A stretch of 64,000 bases of DNA from Phlegmacium glaucopus (lineage: Eukaryota; Basidiomycota; Agaricomycetes; Agaricales; Cortinariaceae): positions 332,861 through 396,860 of the forward strand of contig MU130702.1 in NCBI GenBank assembly GCA_015039465.1, in the 5' to 3' direction. Under the pieces are notes generated by a model. The model saw only the letters and a program-made list of their open reading frames with translations. It did no database searches and was not told the DNA's origin. How positions within the stretch are numbered: the stretch's first letter is position 1; each line of letters starts with the position of its first letter. Both the position numbers and the translations under genes were made by a program. This document shows, one piece after another, positions 1-12,751 of the stretch.

Positions 1-35
1 TCCAACAGTTTGTCTTTTTCATATCATGTTTTCAG

Positions 36-2007
36 AACAGTCTCATTCGACCTTCAAGATGGGAGAAGGGGCAATCATTGGGCGATGAAAATATTGCGGC
101 TGAGAATCTACGACGATTTTTTGAGCAGCATTTTCATGAGAACAATGATTCGTGAGTATCTCTTCCCAACGGCTGTTAGGGTCAATACTTGAACAGATCT
201 AAGTGGTGTTCGCCAACATGCCTTGCTCAACCTTGTCCGAATGCATTATGTCCGAGGAGAATACGTTGCGGCTCGTAAGGTAAAGCGTAGCTTTAGGCAT
301 CCATCCGTCGCCCGTTGGTTGTTGATTTTTTCGTCCAGCTGTTGTCAGAAGCTATCACTGTTGCGCGGACGAGCAACGACAGGATAACGCTTCATCACTG
401 TACGAGGTTAGGAATGCGATGTGCAAAATATCCTTTTCTTCATTAAAGTCCATCTTAGCATACTCCGTCGATTACCCCAGACTATTCCAGGCCAAAAACC
501 GGTTCTTCACGAGATACAGCCTGACCTTCATCCGCTCGAAGTTCTCTATGACGTTAGCAAGCTTTTGGATGAAAAAAACGTAGAATGACATCCCATTTCG
601 AATTCTGGAGAAAGCCATTCTGATCTTCTCTTTTAGGACCAACCTTTAACCGCAGCCTTCATCAAAATATTTCAAGCGGTCGGCCTCTATGACCATTGGT
701 TAGATGTTCAACTTGCGCTTCCCGTTGAGGATCAACAGTGGGCACAACACGCTATCCAGTCTATCATTTGGAATGAGGCAGGTAAGTAATTCGTCATGAG
801 TTTTGCGGGGTAACAGCTTACAAAGCACATATAGGTTGTGATAAACTGTCAACTGTGGAAGGGAATATTGTAATGGCCTTCACGGAACCAGGGGGTGAAA
901 GTACCAACAGACTTTCTGTTATTCTCAACAAAAGTTATAAGGTATTTCTCAAGCTCCTCTTATCCGAGTTGGAGGGTTCAACACAATACAGAACGCGAGG
1001 CAGGGAAATTATAATGAATCCTTAGCAATGCTTCTAGACCCGTCTGTCTGGCGTGGTTTATCAATCCATGATTACTCTTCCTGGGCTCATCAGATTTGGC
1101 ACATATTGGCCTTGCGTACTACCCGGAGGTTTGTTTATGCAATTATCCTCATGAAACTACTGTCCGATGTCTGTAGGGGACAATTTCGAATGTACCACGA
1201 ATTTCTTCTCCCTCAGAGGCCAGCAGGGTCATTCGAGGAGAAAGATTATCTTTTCAACGCTGGATGGAGCGGTACGTCGACTATCCGGGAGTCACTGTAC
1301 CAGATGTTGTATTTGAGGGTGAGTGCTTCGGTTCGAGTCATCCTTAGAATTTCATAATTACACAGCAAGTTCCAGCAACATGAACAAGCTATATCGGGGG
1401 TTGAGCATCTTTTAAGAGCCCTGTGGCATTCTGAATTCCTCTGCCGATTCAATTTCTACAGGACAGGTATAATTCTTCTGGCAGACGTTGGCCTCGAGTT
1501 TGGAATGTCAAAAAAGTCCAGACAACTTCTAGAGGAAATTATGCCTCAAGTACGGAGTAGCTTGTTGTCTTTCCGTTCCCGCCTGACATCTGTTCTTAAG
1601 GTCATCAACGGCGAGGATCTCGAGCAACGAGCAGTTGCTTGCCTAACCTTCGCAAGATGCATTATTCTCGCAGAAGATTCGACTCGTAAGCTCTTCGTTT
1701 GTAGATATGTAACCCAAGCTAACACATTGCGGAAGCTTCTGCTTTACGGGAAGCACTTCCGTACGTATCCATGGCCGAGGTAGACTTCCGGAACTTGGAA
1801 ATATCCCGCTCGATGAAGGACGCGCAATACCTGCTCTCGATCATCTATTATAATCTTGACATGGAGAATGAAGGAAGTGAGGTAGCTGTACGATGCTCAC
1901 AGACGGAGCAGTTACAACAGGACATGGAAAAGGCTATCGTTGATGAGGAGACCCGTGAAATATTTGACCTTGTGGGAACAATAGGCGCGGCTTTGGCAGC
2001 TAGATAG
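36..2007 (+). CDS. APC5: Anaphase-promoting complex subunit 5-like protein, C-terminal part (5' end outside window)
   Basis: This is the C-terminal part of a TPR-type protein that resembles APC/C subunit 5, a scaffold of the ubiquitin ligase that drives mitotic exit. The first visible exon begins after an acceptor AG at 34-35. The predicted reading runs through helical repeat stretches such as 'RQHALLNLVRMHYVRGEYVAARK' (TPR-like) and 'TGIILLADVGLEFG', then 'EQRAVACLTFARCIILAED' and 'AQYLLSIIYYNLDMENE'. At least seven short introns are needed. The join near 1321-1366 keeps the frame only if the acceptor GCAAG is used rather than the CAG just before it. The stop TAG ends 139 bp before the next gene on the same strand. 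The family call rests on the TPR pattern and remembered similarity to fungal APC5. Another TPR protein is possible because the N-terminal domain is missing. Confidence 0.68.
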
Positions 2008-2146
2008 ATGATTAGAAGGAGTTCAAGTTTGTTGCCAAGTCACGTGGTGTGCAATATAGCACTTGTGACTTGAACTTCCGAGGCGGCGAGGCCACAATTG
2101 AACTTGAATTCCGTAATACTCTGGTCCTATTTCACCTCTCTTGGGC

Positions 2147-5100
2147 ATGGATGGTCCACCACCACAAGAGGAAGACTTTACGTCTATTCCAGTAGCAGAG
2201 AGGTTATCCCACAAGAATTGGAAGGCTCGCGTAAATGGATATGAATCTCTCGTCAAGACCTTCGAAAACACGGTATCTGATACTGATCCAGCTTTCAAGC
2301 CTTACCTCAACAACTTGGATATGCTGAAAAAGTTTGCTACGGACTCCAATGCAGTGGCTCAGGAAAAGGGCGTCGAGTGCCTTGTTGCCCTTGTTAAGTT
2401 TGCTGGGGAGACTGCTGTTAAAACGCGAGATGGGATTGTCCCTGCTCTTGTGGACAAGTGCTTAGGCTCCACGCGAGCCGGGACTAAGAATCAAGCCCTT
2501 GAACTTATATTGCAGTATATTGAGATAGAAAACGGAGGCGTTGGGGTCGTGGTACGTTTTTAGGTGTGCTTCAAGCTTGCAGCGTAGATCTCATTCTCAC
2601 CTTCCAACTAGACGGACGTTCTTGTTGGTTTAAATGCGAAACAACCTAAAGCCGTAGCAGGATGTATCTTGGCCTTGAAAGAAGCCGTACGGTAAGTTTG
2701 CGGGCCATGTTAATGTCATTGGCCGTTTTTACCGTGTTATCTAGAGTATTTGGAACGCAAGTGGTCCCAGCTCCTCCGATCTTGAAAGTACTTCCCAAGA
2801 TTTTTGCCCATTCTGATAAGACCGTTCGTGCCGAGGGTTCTAGTCTCGCCACGACCTTGTATCAGTATATTGGTCCTGGCATCGAGCCATGGTTAGCGGA
2901 TCTCAAGCCTGTGCAGGTAAAAGAATTGAAGGATTCTTTTGATGCCTTGGAGCAAGGGGGCAAAGGACATAAGACACTAAAACCCGATCGACTTACACGA
3001 GCTCATGCACGAGAAGTTGCTCTGCAAGGCGACGATGAGACACCCTTGGATGAGGAATCAGGTGAGTTTATTTTTCTAGTTTGATCTATCTTTATTGAGA
3101 CGATATCGTAGATGTTGTCCCTCCCGACCCACGCTCTTTCGCCGAGCTTGTGGATATCGTTCCAAAATTATCACCCTCACTGCATACTGATCTGAAGTCA
3201 TCGAAATGGAAGGAACGTAAGGAAGCCCTTGATGGTTTGGCAACCCTACTTTCAAGCACTCCTAGAATAAAGGATGCTGGCGAATTATCCGAGCTAGCGA
3301 AGTCACTTGCTTCGTGCATCGCAAAGGACGCAAATATCAATTGTGTCATCGTTGCTGCTAATTGCCTGGAAGAACTAGCGAAAGGCATGATGGAGACCTT
3401 CGGAAAATATCGTGAAGCAGTCGTACCTCTCATGTTAGAAAGATTGAAGGAGAGAAAGGTGAACGTCACAGATGCAATCGGTGCAGCGTTGGATGCTGTT
3501 TTTGCCACAGTCCGTTACTCTTCGCTTCACACTTGATTCCGATGGATAAACTTGTCCTATTTTGCAGACGTCATTGGCCAATATAATCCCCGACCTGGAT
3601 GGTGCTCTCAAATCGAAGAATCCGCAGGTGAAGGAAGGGACACTCAAATTCTTGGGAAGATGCTTTACTTCGGCTACTTCACCAATTCAGCCTGCCCAAA
3701 TTAAACCAATGGCAGAGTCATTAGCCATTTTACTAGAAGACGGTTTTGAAGGTGCTCGTAATGAAGCTGCTACTTGCTTTGGTTGTCTGATGAAAATGGT
3801 CGGAGAGCGACCTCTTAACGCTACCATGGACACTCTTCAAGATATGCGGAAGGCCAAAGTAAAAGAGGCTTTCGAAAAGGCCGTGGTAAAATGCAAAGCT
3901 GGAGCTCCTCCCTCGCGAGCCCCTGCTGCTCCTGTGAAAAAAGGTGCCCAAAAGGTGTCATCCCCAGATGAAGTGGAGGCTCCCCCAGCAAAAAAGCCTA
4001 TTCCTCCATCTAAACCGTCTGCGAAACCCGTGGTATGATGCACATTCTCTCTTTCCTTCGTTTTTGTTAAGCATTCTAAATCTGTCAGCCGAAAAAGTCA
4101 GCAACAACCGCTCCTCCTGCAAAAAAGCCAGCTGCAACTACAAATACTACCAAGGCAGGTAAAGCTGGTGCTACGACAACGGCAGAGAATCTTGATGCGG
4201 TCAAATACAAACACACGCCTGAAGATGCAGAGGCCCTCGCTGTTGACTTAATTCCTTCGTCTATCATGACCGATTTCTGCGATGCAAACTGGAAGATCCG
4301 GCTTGCCGCCTTAGAGGAAATGTCTGGGTGGCTGGAGAAAGAAGTTGAATCTCTTGACGCGGAGGTTTTAGTCCGTGCTCTAGCCAAGAAGGGCTGGGGG
4401 GAGAAGAACTTCCAGGTTCGCCAAACTTTTTCATCAGTGAAAATGTAACGTTGACAGTTTCATGTACGCCAGGTTACTGCAAAATTATACAGTATCTTGA
4501 GCATGTTGGCTGAGCAATGCCCTTCTTTCGGACGATCTTGTGTTGCTCTTTGTGTTGCTCATCTGACTGAAAAACTTGGTGATTTAAAACTGAAAAAACC
4601 GGCTGGAGATGCACTTCTTGCATGTTCAGAGAAAACCTCGTTGCAGTTTGTTCTTGGACAAGGTATAATCTTCTTTTATCTCCCGTAAGCTGCAATATTT
4701 ATGTGGTATACCATAGCGTATGAGCCTTTATCCAAACAGAAAGCACCTAAACTTCTCGCTGATGCGATAACTTGGGTAAACACCGCTTTGACCGAATTCG
4801 GCTGTGCAGGGCTATCCTTGCGAAGTCTGATAGAGTTTCTCAAGACCGCCTTGCAAAATTCCAATGCATCTGTTCGGACAAGCGCTACCAAAGCGCTTGT
4901 GACTCTGAAGCTGTTCGCGGGATCGGGTAAGGAAGCAGGTTGACCATAATTATGCCAAATTCTGAACCCGTCACAATTCTAGGCATCAAGGACTTGCTTG
5001 AAGATCTGAATCCTCAATTACTCAACACCATTACGGCTGAGTTCGACAAGGTAGAAGGCCAAGCGGCGCCGGATCCCTGTAGGACTTCAGCAGATCTAGC

Positions 5101-8100
5101 CAGCCTTGGTACAGCTGGATCCTCAAAGGAAGCCGGGGTCGTTGAGGGAGATCCTCTTGACGATCTCTTTCCACGCGTTGAGATAGACACCCTTTTTAAG
5201 GGAACCACCGTGTTAACTGACGCAAAGAGTGATGCATGGAAGACCAAAAAAGACGCCCTCGAGGCTTTACAAGCAATCCTCGATCAGGGTAACAACAAAC
5301 GGTTGAAACCTGCCATGGGTAAATGATTTCTTACTCTTGTTGACATTTTACCCAATAACATATGAATATCCTTGCTTCTAGGTGAAATCGGGCAAATTCT
5401 CAAGGCAAGAGTAACTGATACGAATAAAGCCGTTCAGACCTTAGCTCTTGATATCGTGTCACGAATAGCAACGGGAATGGGGAAGGCTTTTGAGAGGCAT
5501 TCACGTCTCTTCACATTACCTATCTCTACTGTCCTCTCGGATCAAAAGGCCACTATCCGCTCTGCGGCTTTGCAAACCCTAACGGCAATAGCAGTAGCAT
5601 GTGACGGTGTCGAATCTATGGTCCCTGGCTTCACGACGGCACTTGAAACCACCAATCCATTACAAAAGGCAACCCTGTGTCAGTGGATTGTTGATTGGTT
5701 CAAGGACCATGATGCACCCTCCTCTCTCGATCTACATCCCTGGGCGGCTTTGGTTGTGTCGTCTCTTGACGATCGTAACAGTGATGTTCGAAAAGCAGCG
5801 CAAGCTCTTTTGCCTACCGTCATACAATGTGCTGGCTTTGATTTTGTTATGCAACAAACAAATTCATTAAAGCCAGCTTCACGGTCAGGTGCCGTACGTC
5901 TTGTCCAAGCCGCCAAGCCTGCAGCCCCGGCTAATGCCTCAAAACCAACAACAATAGGAAAGGCCTCAACTGTTTCAGACATCACTCCCCCTCCTCCGAG
6001 TCCTGCTGAATCACCACCGCCCGCTACAGTTCCTGACAACAAGCTTGCTAACAAAGGTTTAGGTGTTCGCCGAAAGTTGCCTCAGGGTATCAGCAGACCT
6101 GATTCTCGTGCCGACAATTCCGATGGGGCGACCAAGCCTATTCCAACCAGCAACAAGTCAATGACAACCCCCACAACAGCGACCAAAGCCCAAATCGTTA
6201 ATCATGTGCCGCAGACCTCCCTTCCTTTCTCTACTGTCAATCCTGAAGTTAAAAGGGCCAGGTTGATAAAAGACGCCAATCGATGGGTGAATGAAAGTGG
6301 TCCAACTAGGAAGGATCTCGCTGACTTGCTTCAAAGTCAGATGGAACCTTGCACTTCTAAAGACTTGGTAGCTCGATTATTCAGTCACGACCACAGTGCT
6401 GTTAATGACCACATCAATGGTTTGGGCGTTATGGCTGATTTCTACTCGGAAGCCTCAGGTGCTAACGAGAACATCGAAAAGCTATGTATTGCAAATCTCG
6501 ACCTTCCTCTCAAATACGTATCCATCAAAGCTCACGAGCCACAACCTAATCTTATCTCAAAATGCTTGGATGTCGTAGAAGCAGTGCTTGCATTCCTTCG
6601 CCATACCAATTACCAGTTCACCGATAATGAAGCAATGTGTTTTGTGCCTACCATGATTTATAAAGTAAGTTCGTTATTTCCTTCTGAGTACCATTCTCTT
6701 ACCAAACGTTAGCTTGGTGATGCCCGTGAACAAGTTCGGATGCGAGTACAGCAGATTATAAGAACCCTTCCAATGTTGTATGCGTACAGTCGAGTCTTTC
6801 AGATGCTATTGGATTACGGTTTAAAGGCCAAAGTAGCTAAAACACGCCAAGGCACATTGGACGAGCTATCTGCCATATTGAAAAAGTCTGGCATGGATGC
6901 ATGTGAACCCTCAAAGGCTTTTCCTTCAGTTGCATCCTTGCTTTCAGACAAGGATCCACAAGTACGTAAATCAGCACTTGGGACACTCAGGCAAGTCCTT
7001 TCTCCTCAGATCCGATGACTTTCCTTTGATATCATGTTCCAGTGAAGCGTACTCTCTTGTGGGCGAGAAGGTGTGGTCTCATGTGGGCCCTCTGTCATCT
7101 AAAGACAAGACGCAGCTTGAAGAGCGTTTACGTCGGGTACCAGGCCCAAGCACCCAGGGGAAAACCGAACCCCCTCCCATCGCACCTGTTGCACCAAGTG
7201 GCGTTGCGCGCCTAACCGCCAATGCTCCAAGGCCGGCCAGTCCATCTATTACGGCTGCCTCTCGAATAGCTCGGCCCTCATCTCCCGCAAACACACTTAG
7301 AACAGCTTCTCCCGTTCCTTCGCAAGCACGACCTGAGTCCCCTCTCCGTCAAGGTGGATCCAATCCAGCTACAACGTCTGTTGCGAGTTCTCCTGGAAAG
7401 GCAAGACCTCGAAGCATGTTACCTTCGCGGCTGGGCCGACCTCGACCCAACATTCCTCAACCACCTGTTGCCAATCTCCCTCAGGATCACGAGGAAGCCG
7501 AAGAGCTACGGCCTTCTTCCAATCCCAAATCTCCCCTTGATGACATCGCAGCTGATCCCGAAGTCAATTCTCGACCGGACGCCCCCGACGACATCACACT
7601 TACAATATCTAGTATATTGAGTAGCGATCCTACACGCAGCGTTGATGCCCTCAAGAAAATTCAAAAAATACTCTCTGTCGGTCCTGACAATGGGCCGTCA
7701 TCGCCCCTGTATCGTGAACTTGCAGAGCACACCGAGGGCCTTATAGAGACGATAACCCTACAAATGGCTCATATATTTGAACATCCCGACGATCTCATTG
7801 TGGAAGATAACTTTAGGTTGGCTAAACATCTCATACAGACTCTCAATAATTTCTGCGATCATGCATTCTTGGCTGAATCTCTGACAGTCGACATTTTAAC
7901 TGCACTGCTAGAGGAGTTGACTCTGCGACTTCTCGAGACTGACGATAGTCCTGTCAAGAAGATAAAAGAATTATCTCGCTTCATCAATATGATCATATTG
8001 CGTCTATTCGCGACAGGAAGAAGAATGTCTATATTCCGGTGGGTACCTTGCACCGACATCGATCATACTGGCTGATAAATTTAAAAGGGCTCTTTTCGCT

Positions 8101-9253
8101 CTTTTGCTGCAAATCATCAAGCCATTCCCGAGCAATGGAGTCCTACCCGATTCTAAAGAAGCTAAAGTGGCAGAACTAGTGTTGAAATGCGTTTGGAAGT
8201 TGGCAAGGAACATACCCCAAGATCTCAGCGATTCAATGCTAGATCCCGTTGAGCTGTTTCCTGCCATTGAACACTTCTTGCAATCCGTCCCCCCAAATGA
8301 ATGGAGAGCACGGGCTACCAATAAAGTACCATGTGGAGACATGCCTCTCAGAACAATCAAGGTCATTATACAGCATATTGTTGGTGAGTTAAGTCAGGAA
8401 CGATTTGTTCAGTCACTCATGTGTTTACCCAGCGCATTACGGTGATGACGTCTATGAGTTGCTTTCTGCGTCTTTCGATGATCCATCGGCCACCATCGTA
8501 TATCCATATGTATATCGAATTCTCAATTCCGGCACTCGGAATGCTACCGAAGCACCACCTACATCTCGTCGCATTGGAAATGGAAATCTTGTGGAAAGTG
8601 CTGTGCCAACATCTCCAGGGCCCAGTCGACCAATATCTCCGTCAGTGCAGTCCGCCCACCGCCCACCCAGTCACAGGACCAGTCCAAGTTCGTCGTCCAC
8701 GCACGGTCATGGACAGTATTCTCCCAATGTTGAAGAACCCGACCCTGATGCCCAACTACTTGTTATCATCGGCCATATCTCAAGTGAAACGACAGGCGCT
8801 CTCCATAAAGAAGGCATTACCGAGCTGCACCACTTTTTGAAAGCCTATCCTCATAAAAAGCCCCGTGTAGAGAAAATACTGGAGTCCACAGGTGCTGCTT
8901 TTAGAAAATATATTAATCGAGCTCTTGCTACCCGTGCTGCTGAAGACCAAGAACGCAATGTTGCTGTGGCTGATACATTATCAAGTGAGCTTAGAGTTAT
9001 ATTACATAAAGTCTTGAACTTACCAGTTACAGAGTTGGAGTTCAATGCTCACGATAGTGGCTCAAATGCCACCAACTCGCCGCCAGACACAATCCCAAAA
9101 TCTCCGTCCCGAGGAACGTCAGTTTTGGAAGGTACTGATCAACAAGAGAAGCTCTCTAGGCTGCATGACATCTTCCAATATCGTTCAAGTACTTTGAGTG
9201 CTGGTTCTTCACAGGGACGGACAACTCCTGGTTTACGCACTTCGTTGGGATAG
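2147..9253 (+). CDS. XMAP215/Dis1/Stu2-family microtubule polymerase with multiple TOG domains
   Basis: This protein of roughly 2,100 residues is spread over about a dozen exons. TOG-type HEAT arrays are visible in order. TOG1 covers about 2190-3070 ('KNWKARVNGYESL'). TOG2 covers 3150-3900 ('SKWKERKEALDGLATLL'). TOG3 covers 4240-4930 ('ANWKIRLAALEEMSGWL'). TOG4 covers 5200-5870 ('DAWKTKKDALEALQAIL'). A fifth array lies at about 6350-7010 ('HSAVNDHINGLGVMADFY ... YGLKAKVAKTRQGTLDEL'). Basic or Ser/Pro/Ala-rich linkers at about 3900-4170, 5900-6250 and 7130-7570 look disordered and suited to lattice binding. A helical region at 8100-9050 may be the C-terminal TACC-binding part. The family adds tubulin at microtubule plus ends and spindle poles. 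The start is the ATG at 2147; the upstream in-frame codon is TTG. Exact exon ends are inferred. Confidence 0.9.
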
Positions 9254-9754
9254 CTATTGTACTGAACTTTCTTGACCATATTATGTTGTACAATAATTGA
9301 TTTTTCGTTGATGATAAATTATTCCTTTGCAAGGCCCTCAGATGCCGTATCCAGATGGCGGATATACTCCATCCCACCGGTCGCAAAATATCTTCAGACG
9401 ATTGGAAACGGGCTTTGAGAACGCCTTCAGAAGATAAGGAGTAGTACATAGGCCTTATTTTGATGTAAATCATTTTTTACATTCTCTTCTGCGACGTCCA
9501 TAGCATGTGTATGGGTGCGCCAGAGAGCGCGGCGAGCGCGAAATCAACGATTTTTACTATTAGTGTCCCGTAGGTGCTCAATTTCTGAGTGGGCTTTCAG
9601 GGGTCCTTCCTTTGCTTTTTCAGCAAGTGTCGCATATTATATAAGACTGAATCCACGCGTGATCAATGACCCCTTTGTGCAACAGCCGTTTCATGTTCGA
9701 ACGACCTCCTTGATTTTAGGAACCTTTCGTTAAATCTCTGCTTGTGTTTAGACC
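9254..9754. other. Intergenic region upstream of the acyltransferase gene
   Basis: No convincing coding sequence is present. The short open frame at 9515-9733 has no recognisable content. A TATA-like ATTATATAAG lies at about 9635-9644, roughly 110 bp before the acyltransferase start, and could be a core promoter element. Confidence 0.4.
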
Positions 9755-12547
9755 ATGTCGCGTTCAGGAAATGAACTCAAAAAATCGGTCGTCTACGATG
9801 CTGCCATGCTTTTCTGGAGGACAATAACTCAAATCTTCTTTCGAGAAATACGACCTCGCGGCGCTTTCCATATTCCTCGAGAAGGACCAGTCATATTTGT
9901 TGGTGCCCCTCATAATAATCAAGTATGTTGAATTGAAGCATTTTCCGATTGTTGATTAAAAATAACTCCCTCGTAGTTTCTTGACCCTTTGCTTCTCAGC
10001 TTGGAAGTATATCGGGAAACACATCGACACGTCCAATTTCTTACTGCTGCCAAGAGCATGGAAAGAAAAGCCGTTGGATTTTTTGCCCGACTTATGGATA
10101 GTAGTAAGTATTGTATTTCATGAATCCATCTAAATGAAAATACCATCCCTCAAACCTTCCACATAGTTCCTGTCTCTCGCGCAGCAGATTCAGCGAAGCC
10201 TGGCACAGGTCGAGTTTGGCTTTCGCCAGATGATCCATGTCTCGTAATTGGTGAAGGAACCAAGTTTCTCAGCGATTTCTCTCCTCGAATGCAAATTTTG
10301 CTCCCCAAGTCTGTCAATTCAGCCATCGCGGAAGTAAGCGAGGTCCTCTCAAATACGGAACTGAGAGTGAAGCGAGAATTCGGTGGTGAAAGTGGGAAGG
10401 GTACTGCGCGGATCAGGGAGAAACTCCTTGAATTGCGTCATGACGGCGTCGAAGGTCTGGAATACAAGAAATTACCTTTCGTGGATCAGCAGGAGATGTA
10501 TCGACATGTGTATCAATGCCTTAACATGGGAGGAAGCATTGGAATATTTCCAGAAGGTAAGACTGCCATTCCATTTTTGGCAAAAGCTCAGCAATCTATC
10601 ACATCGATAAGGTGGTAGTCACGATCGAACGGACCTTTTACCGCTCAAAGCTGGAGTATCGGTCATGGCACTCGGAGCAATGGCCAATGATCCGAATGTG
10701 CGAGTCAAGATTGTACCAGTTGGACTTTCTTACTTCCATGCCCATCGATTCCGTTCTCGAGCAGTGGTGGAGTTCGGGACAGCCCTAGATGTCCCTTCGG
10801 AACTTGTGGATATGTTCAAACTAGGCGGTCCCCAGAAGAGAGAGGCAGTGGCAAAATTTCTCGACCTCGTATATGATGCTCTAAAAACTGTGACCATCAG
10901 AGCACCTGATTATGATACACTAATGGTGAGCGTGCATGACAACTTTCCCATTTATTTATTTATCATATAACTTCAACTTGAACAGCTTATCCAAGCTGTT
11001 AGACGATTGTACAAAACACCCGGACAACACCTGACTTTAGGACAAGTCGTTGAACTCAATCGAAGACTACTTGAAGGTTATGTGCACTTTCAAAATGAGC
11101 CCCAGGTGCAAAAGCTCCGGAAAGATGTCCTCAAGTATAATCGGCTAGTTCGGGATCTTGGTCTTCGAGATCATCAGGTCAGCAAAAAATTGGACTATAT
11201 GAAGGCTAATCTCATGTCTCAGCTAGGTCCCGCGCGCGCAGAAGGCGAGTTGGAAGACATTGGGTTTACTGGCGTATCGCATTTGTCTACTTCTCATCTG
11301 GACACTTCTTGCCCTACCGGGGACTATACTAAACGGACCAATGTTCATTTTGGCATCTATCATTTCGAGGAGAAAGGCCAAAGGTACGCCCTCTATATCA
11401 ACTTGATCTAAATATATTGAATCGCTATCAGAGGCCCTTGCTGCATCTGTTGTCAAAATAGCGGGCCGAGATGTTTTGGCGACCTGGAAAGTACTCATTG
11501 CGTTGGGTGTGACGCCCGTGCTTTATGCATTATATGCAATCCTCGCCACCGTGGTAGCAACCCGTGCCAATGCACCCGTCAAATGGAGGATACTTACCCC
11601 CCTTTTAGTCATCATATCATTGCCTTTCATGAATTATGCAGCCCTTAAATTTGGTGAGGCTGGTATGGATGTTCTCAAGTATGTGGAATTTATCCGTCTA
11701 TGTAGTCTTTAGTACTTTACTAAAGTCATTGAAAGGTCCCTTCCCCCCTTGATAGTTGCTCTCATTCCTGGACAACAACGGTCTCTTGATAAGCTCAAGA
11801 CTATGAGAGTTCAGCTTTCGAACGAAGTTGCGAGTCTAATTAATCACTTTGGACCTCAATTGTATGAGGATTTCAATGAGGTTTGTTTCCATGCTAAATT
11901 TCCATTGTTTGGAATCTTTATTCGATTTTTGTTAGTCTCGCATTCTAGTGCCTTCCGCAAGTGCTCCACCTTCAAGTGGGACGTCTGGTTTATGGCGTCG
12001 AACAAGCAGTACTGGTGCCGTGGATGCCCAAGGACTAGGACTCACACATCCTATGACATGGATCGATGAGCGGCTTTTCGGATGGACTCGCAGTTCAAAC
12101 CGAGGGACTAGCGCATGGAGCGGTGTCGACGATCATAGCAGAGCTAATACTCCTGACGAGACAGACGACGAAGACGCTGGGGATTATGACAACGTCGTCG
12201 GATTAATACCGGCAAACGACGATCAAGGACTTGCGCCAAACAAAGCTCGCAGCCGTCAAAGTTCATATGCTGACTTGCAAAGACTTCGTCTGAACCCTAT
12301 GGCTGCTAGCAGCCACACCACCCATCAATCAAAGCCTCATGCCAAAATTTCAAACACCCTGAACGAGAATCGCCAGCACGATCAGCTCGAGGAGTCCAGT
12401 CAACTTCTACACCGACCACGAAGGCCAAGCTTGTCAGACGACGTACCGGTCGAACGCATCGCTGCTATTGATCCAACAACGAGCTTCAGTGATGCGACAG
12501 AGTCTCTAAATGAAGGGATCACGCAAGCCAAATATAAAAGTAGTTAG
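9755..12547 (+). CDS. Glycerol-3-phosphate O-acyltransferase (Sct1/Gpt2 family)
   Basis: This enzyme is predicted to acylate glycerol-3-phosphate (or dihydroxyacetone phosphate) at sn-1, the first step of phospholipid and triglyceride synthesis, at the ER membrane. The acyltransferase domain shows the His-Asp motif 'PHNNQFLDP', which spans the first intron. '[23 protein letters not shown]' spans another intron whose acceptor is ATAAG at 10610-10611, and 'VKIVPVGLSYFHAHRFRSR' follows. A long insertion between these motifs, with 'IREKLLELRHDG', is typical of fungal Sct1/Gpt2. Two hydrophobic segments follow near 11490-11660. The C-terminal 200 residues (about 11950-12547) are hydrophilic, acidic and Ser-rich, as expected for the regulated cytosolic tail of yeast Sct1. 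About seven short introns are predicted. The start ATG at 9755 gives the canonical short N-terminus ahead of the catalytic domain. Confidence 0.93.
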
Positions 12548-12751
12548 AGTGATCAAGAAGATACTGAGCCAATAATTCTCGAACATTTGGACCTATGATA
12601 CGGCATTCAACTGGACAATCAGTGACACGAAAAGTATCCATGCATGACATGAAACCACAGCCCCCATCATCCGATACTGATACAGCATGCAAATGTTACA
12701 TACTACTAGTAGTATACAGACCACTGATATTCCTAAACGTAGTCACGATCT

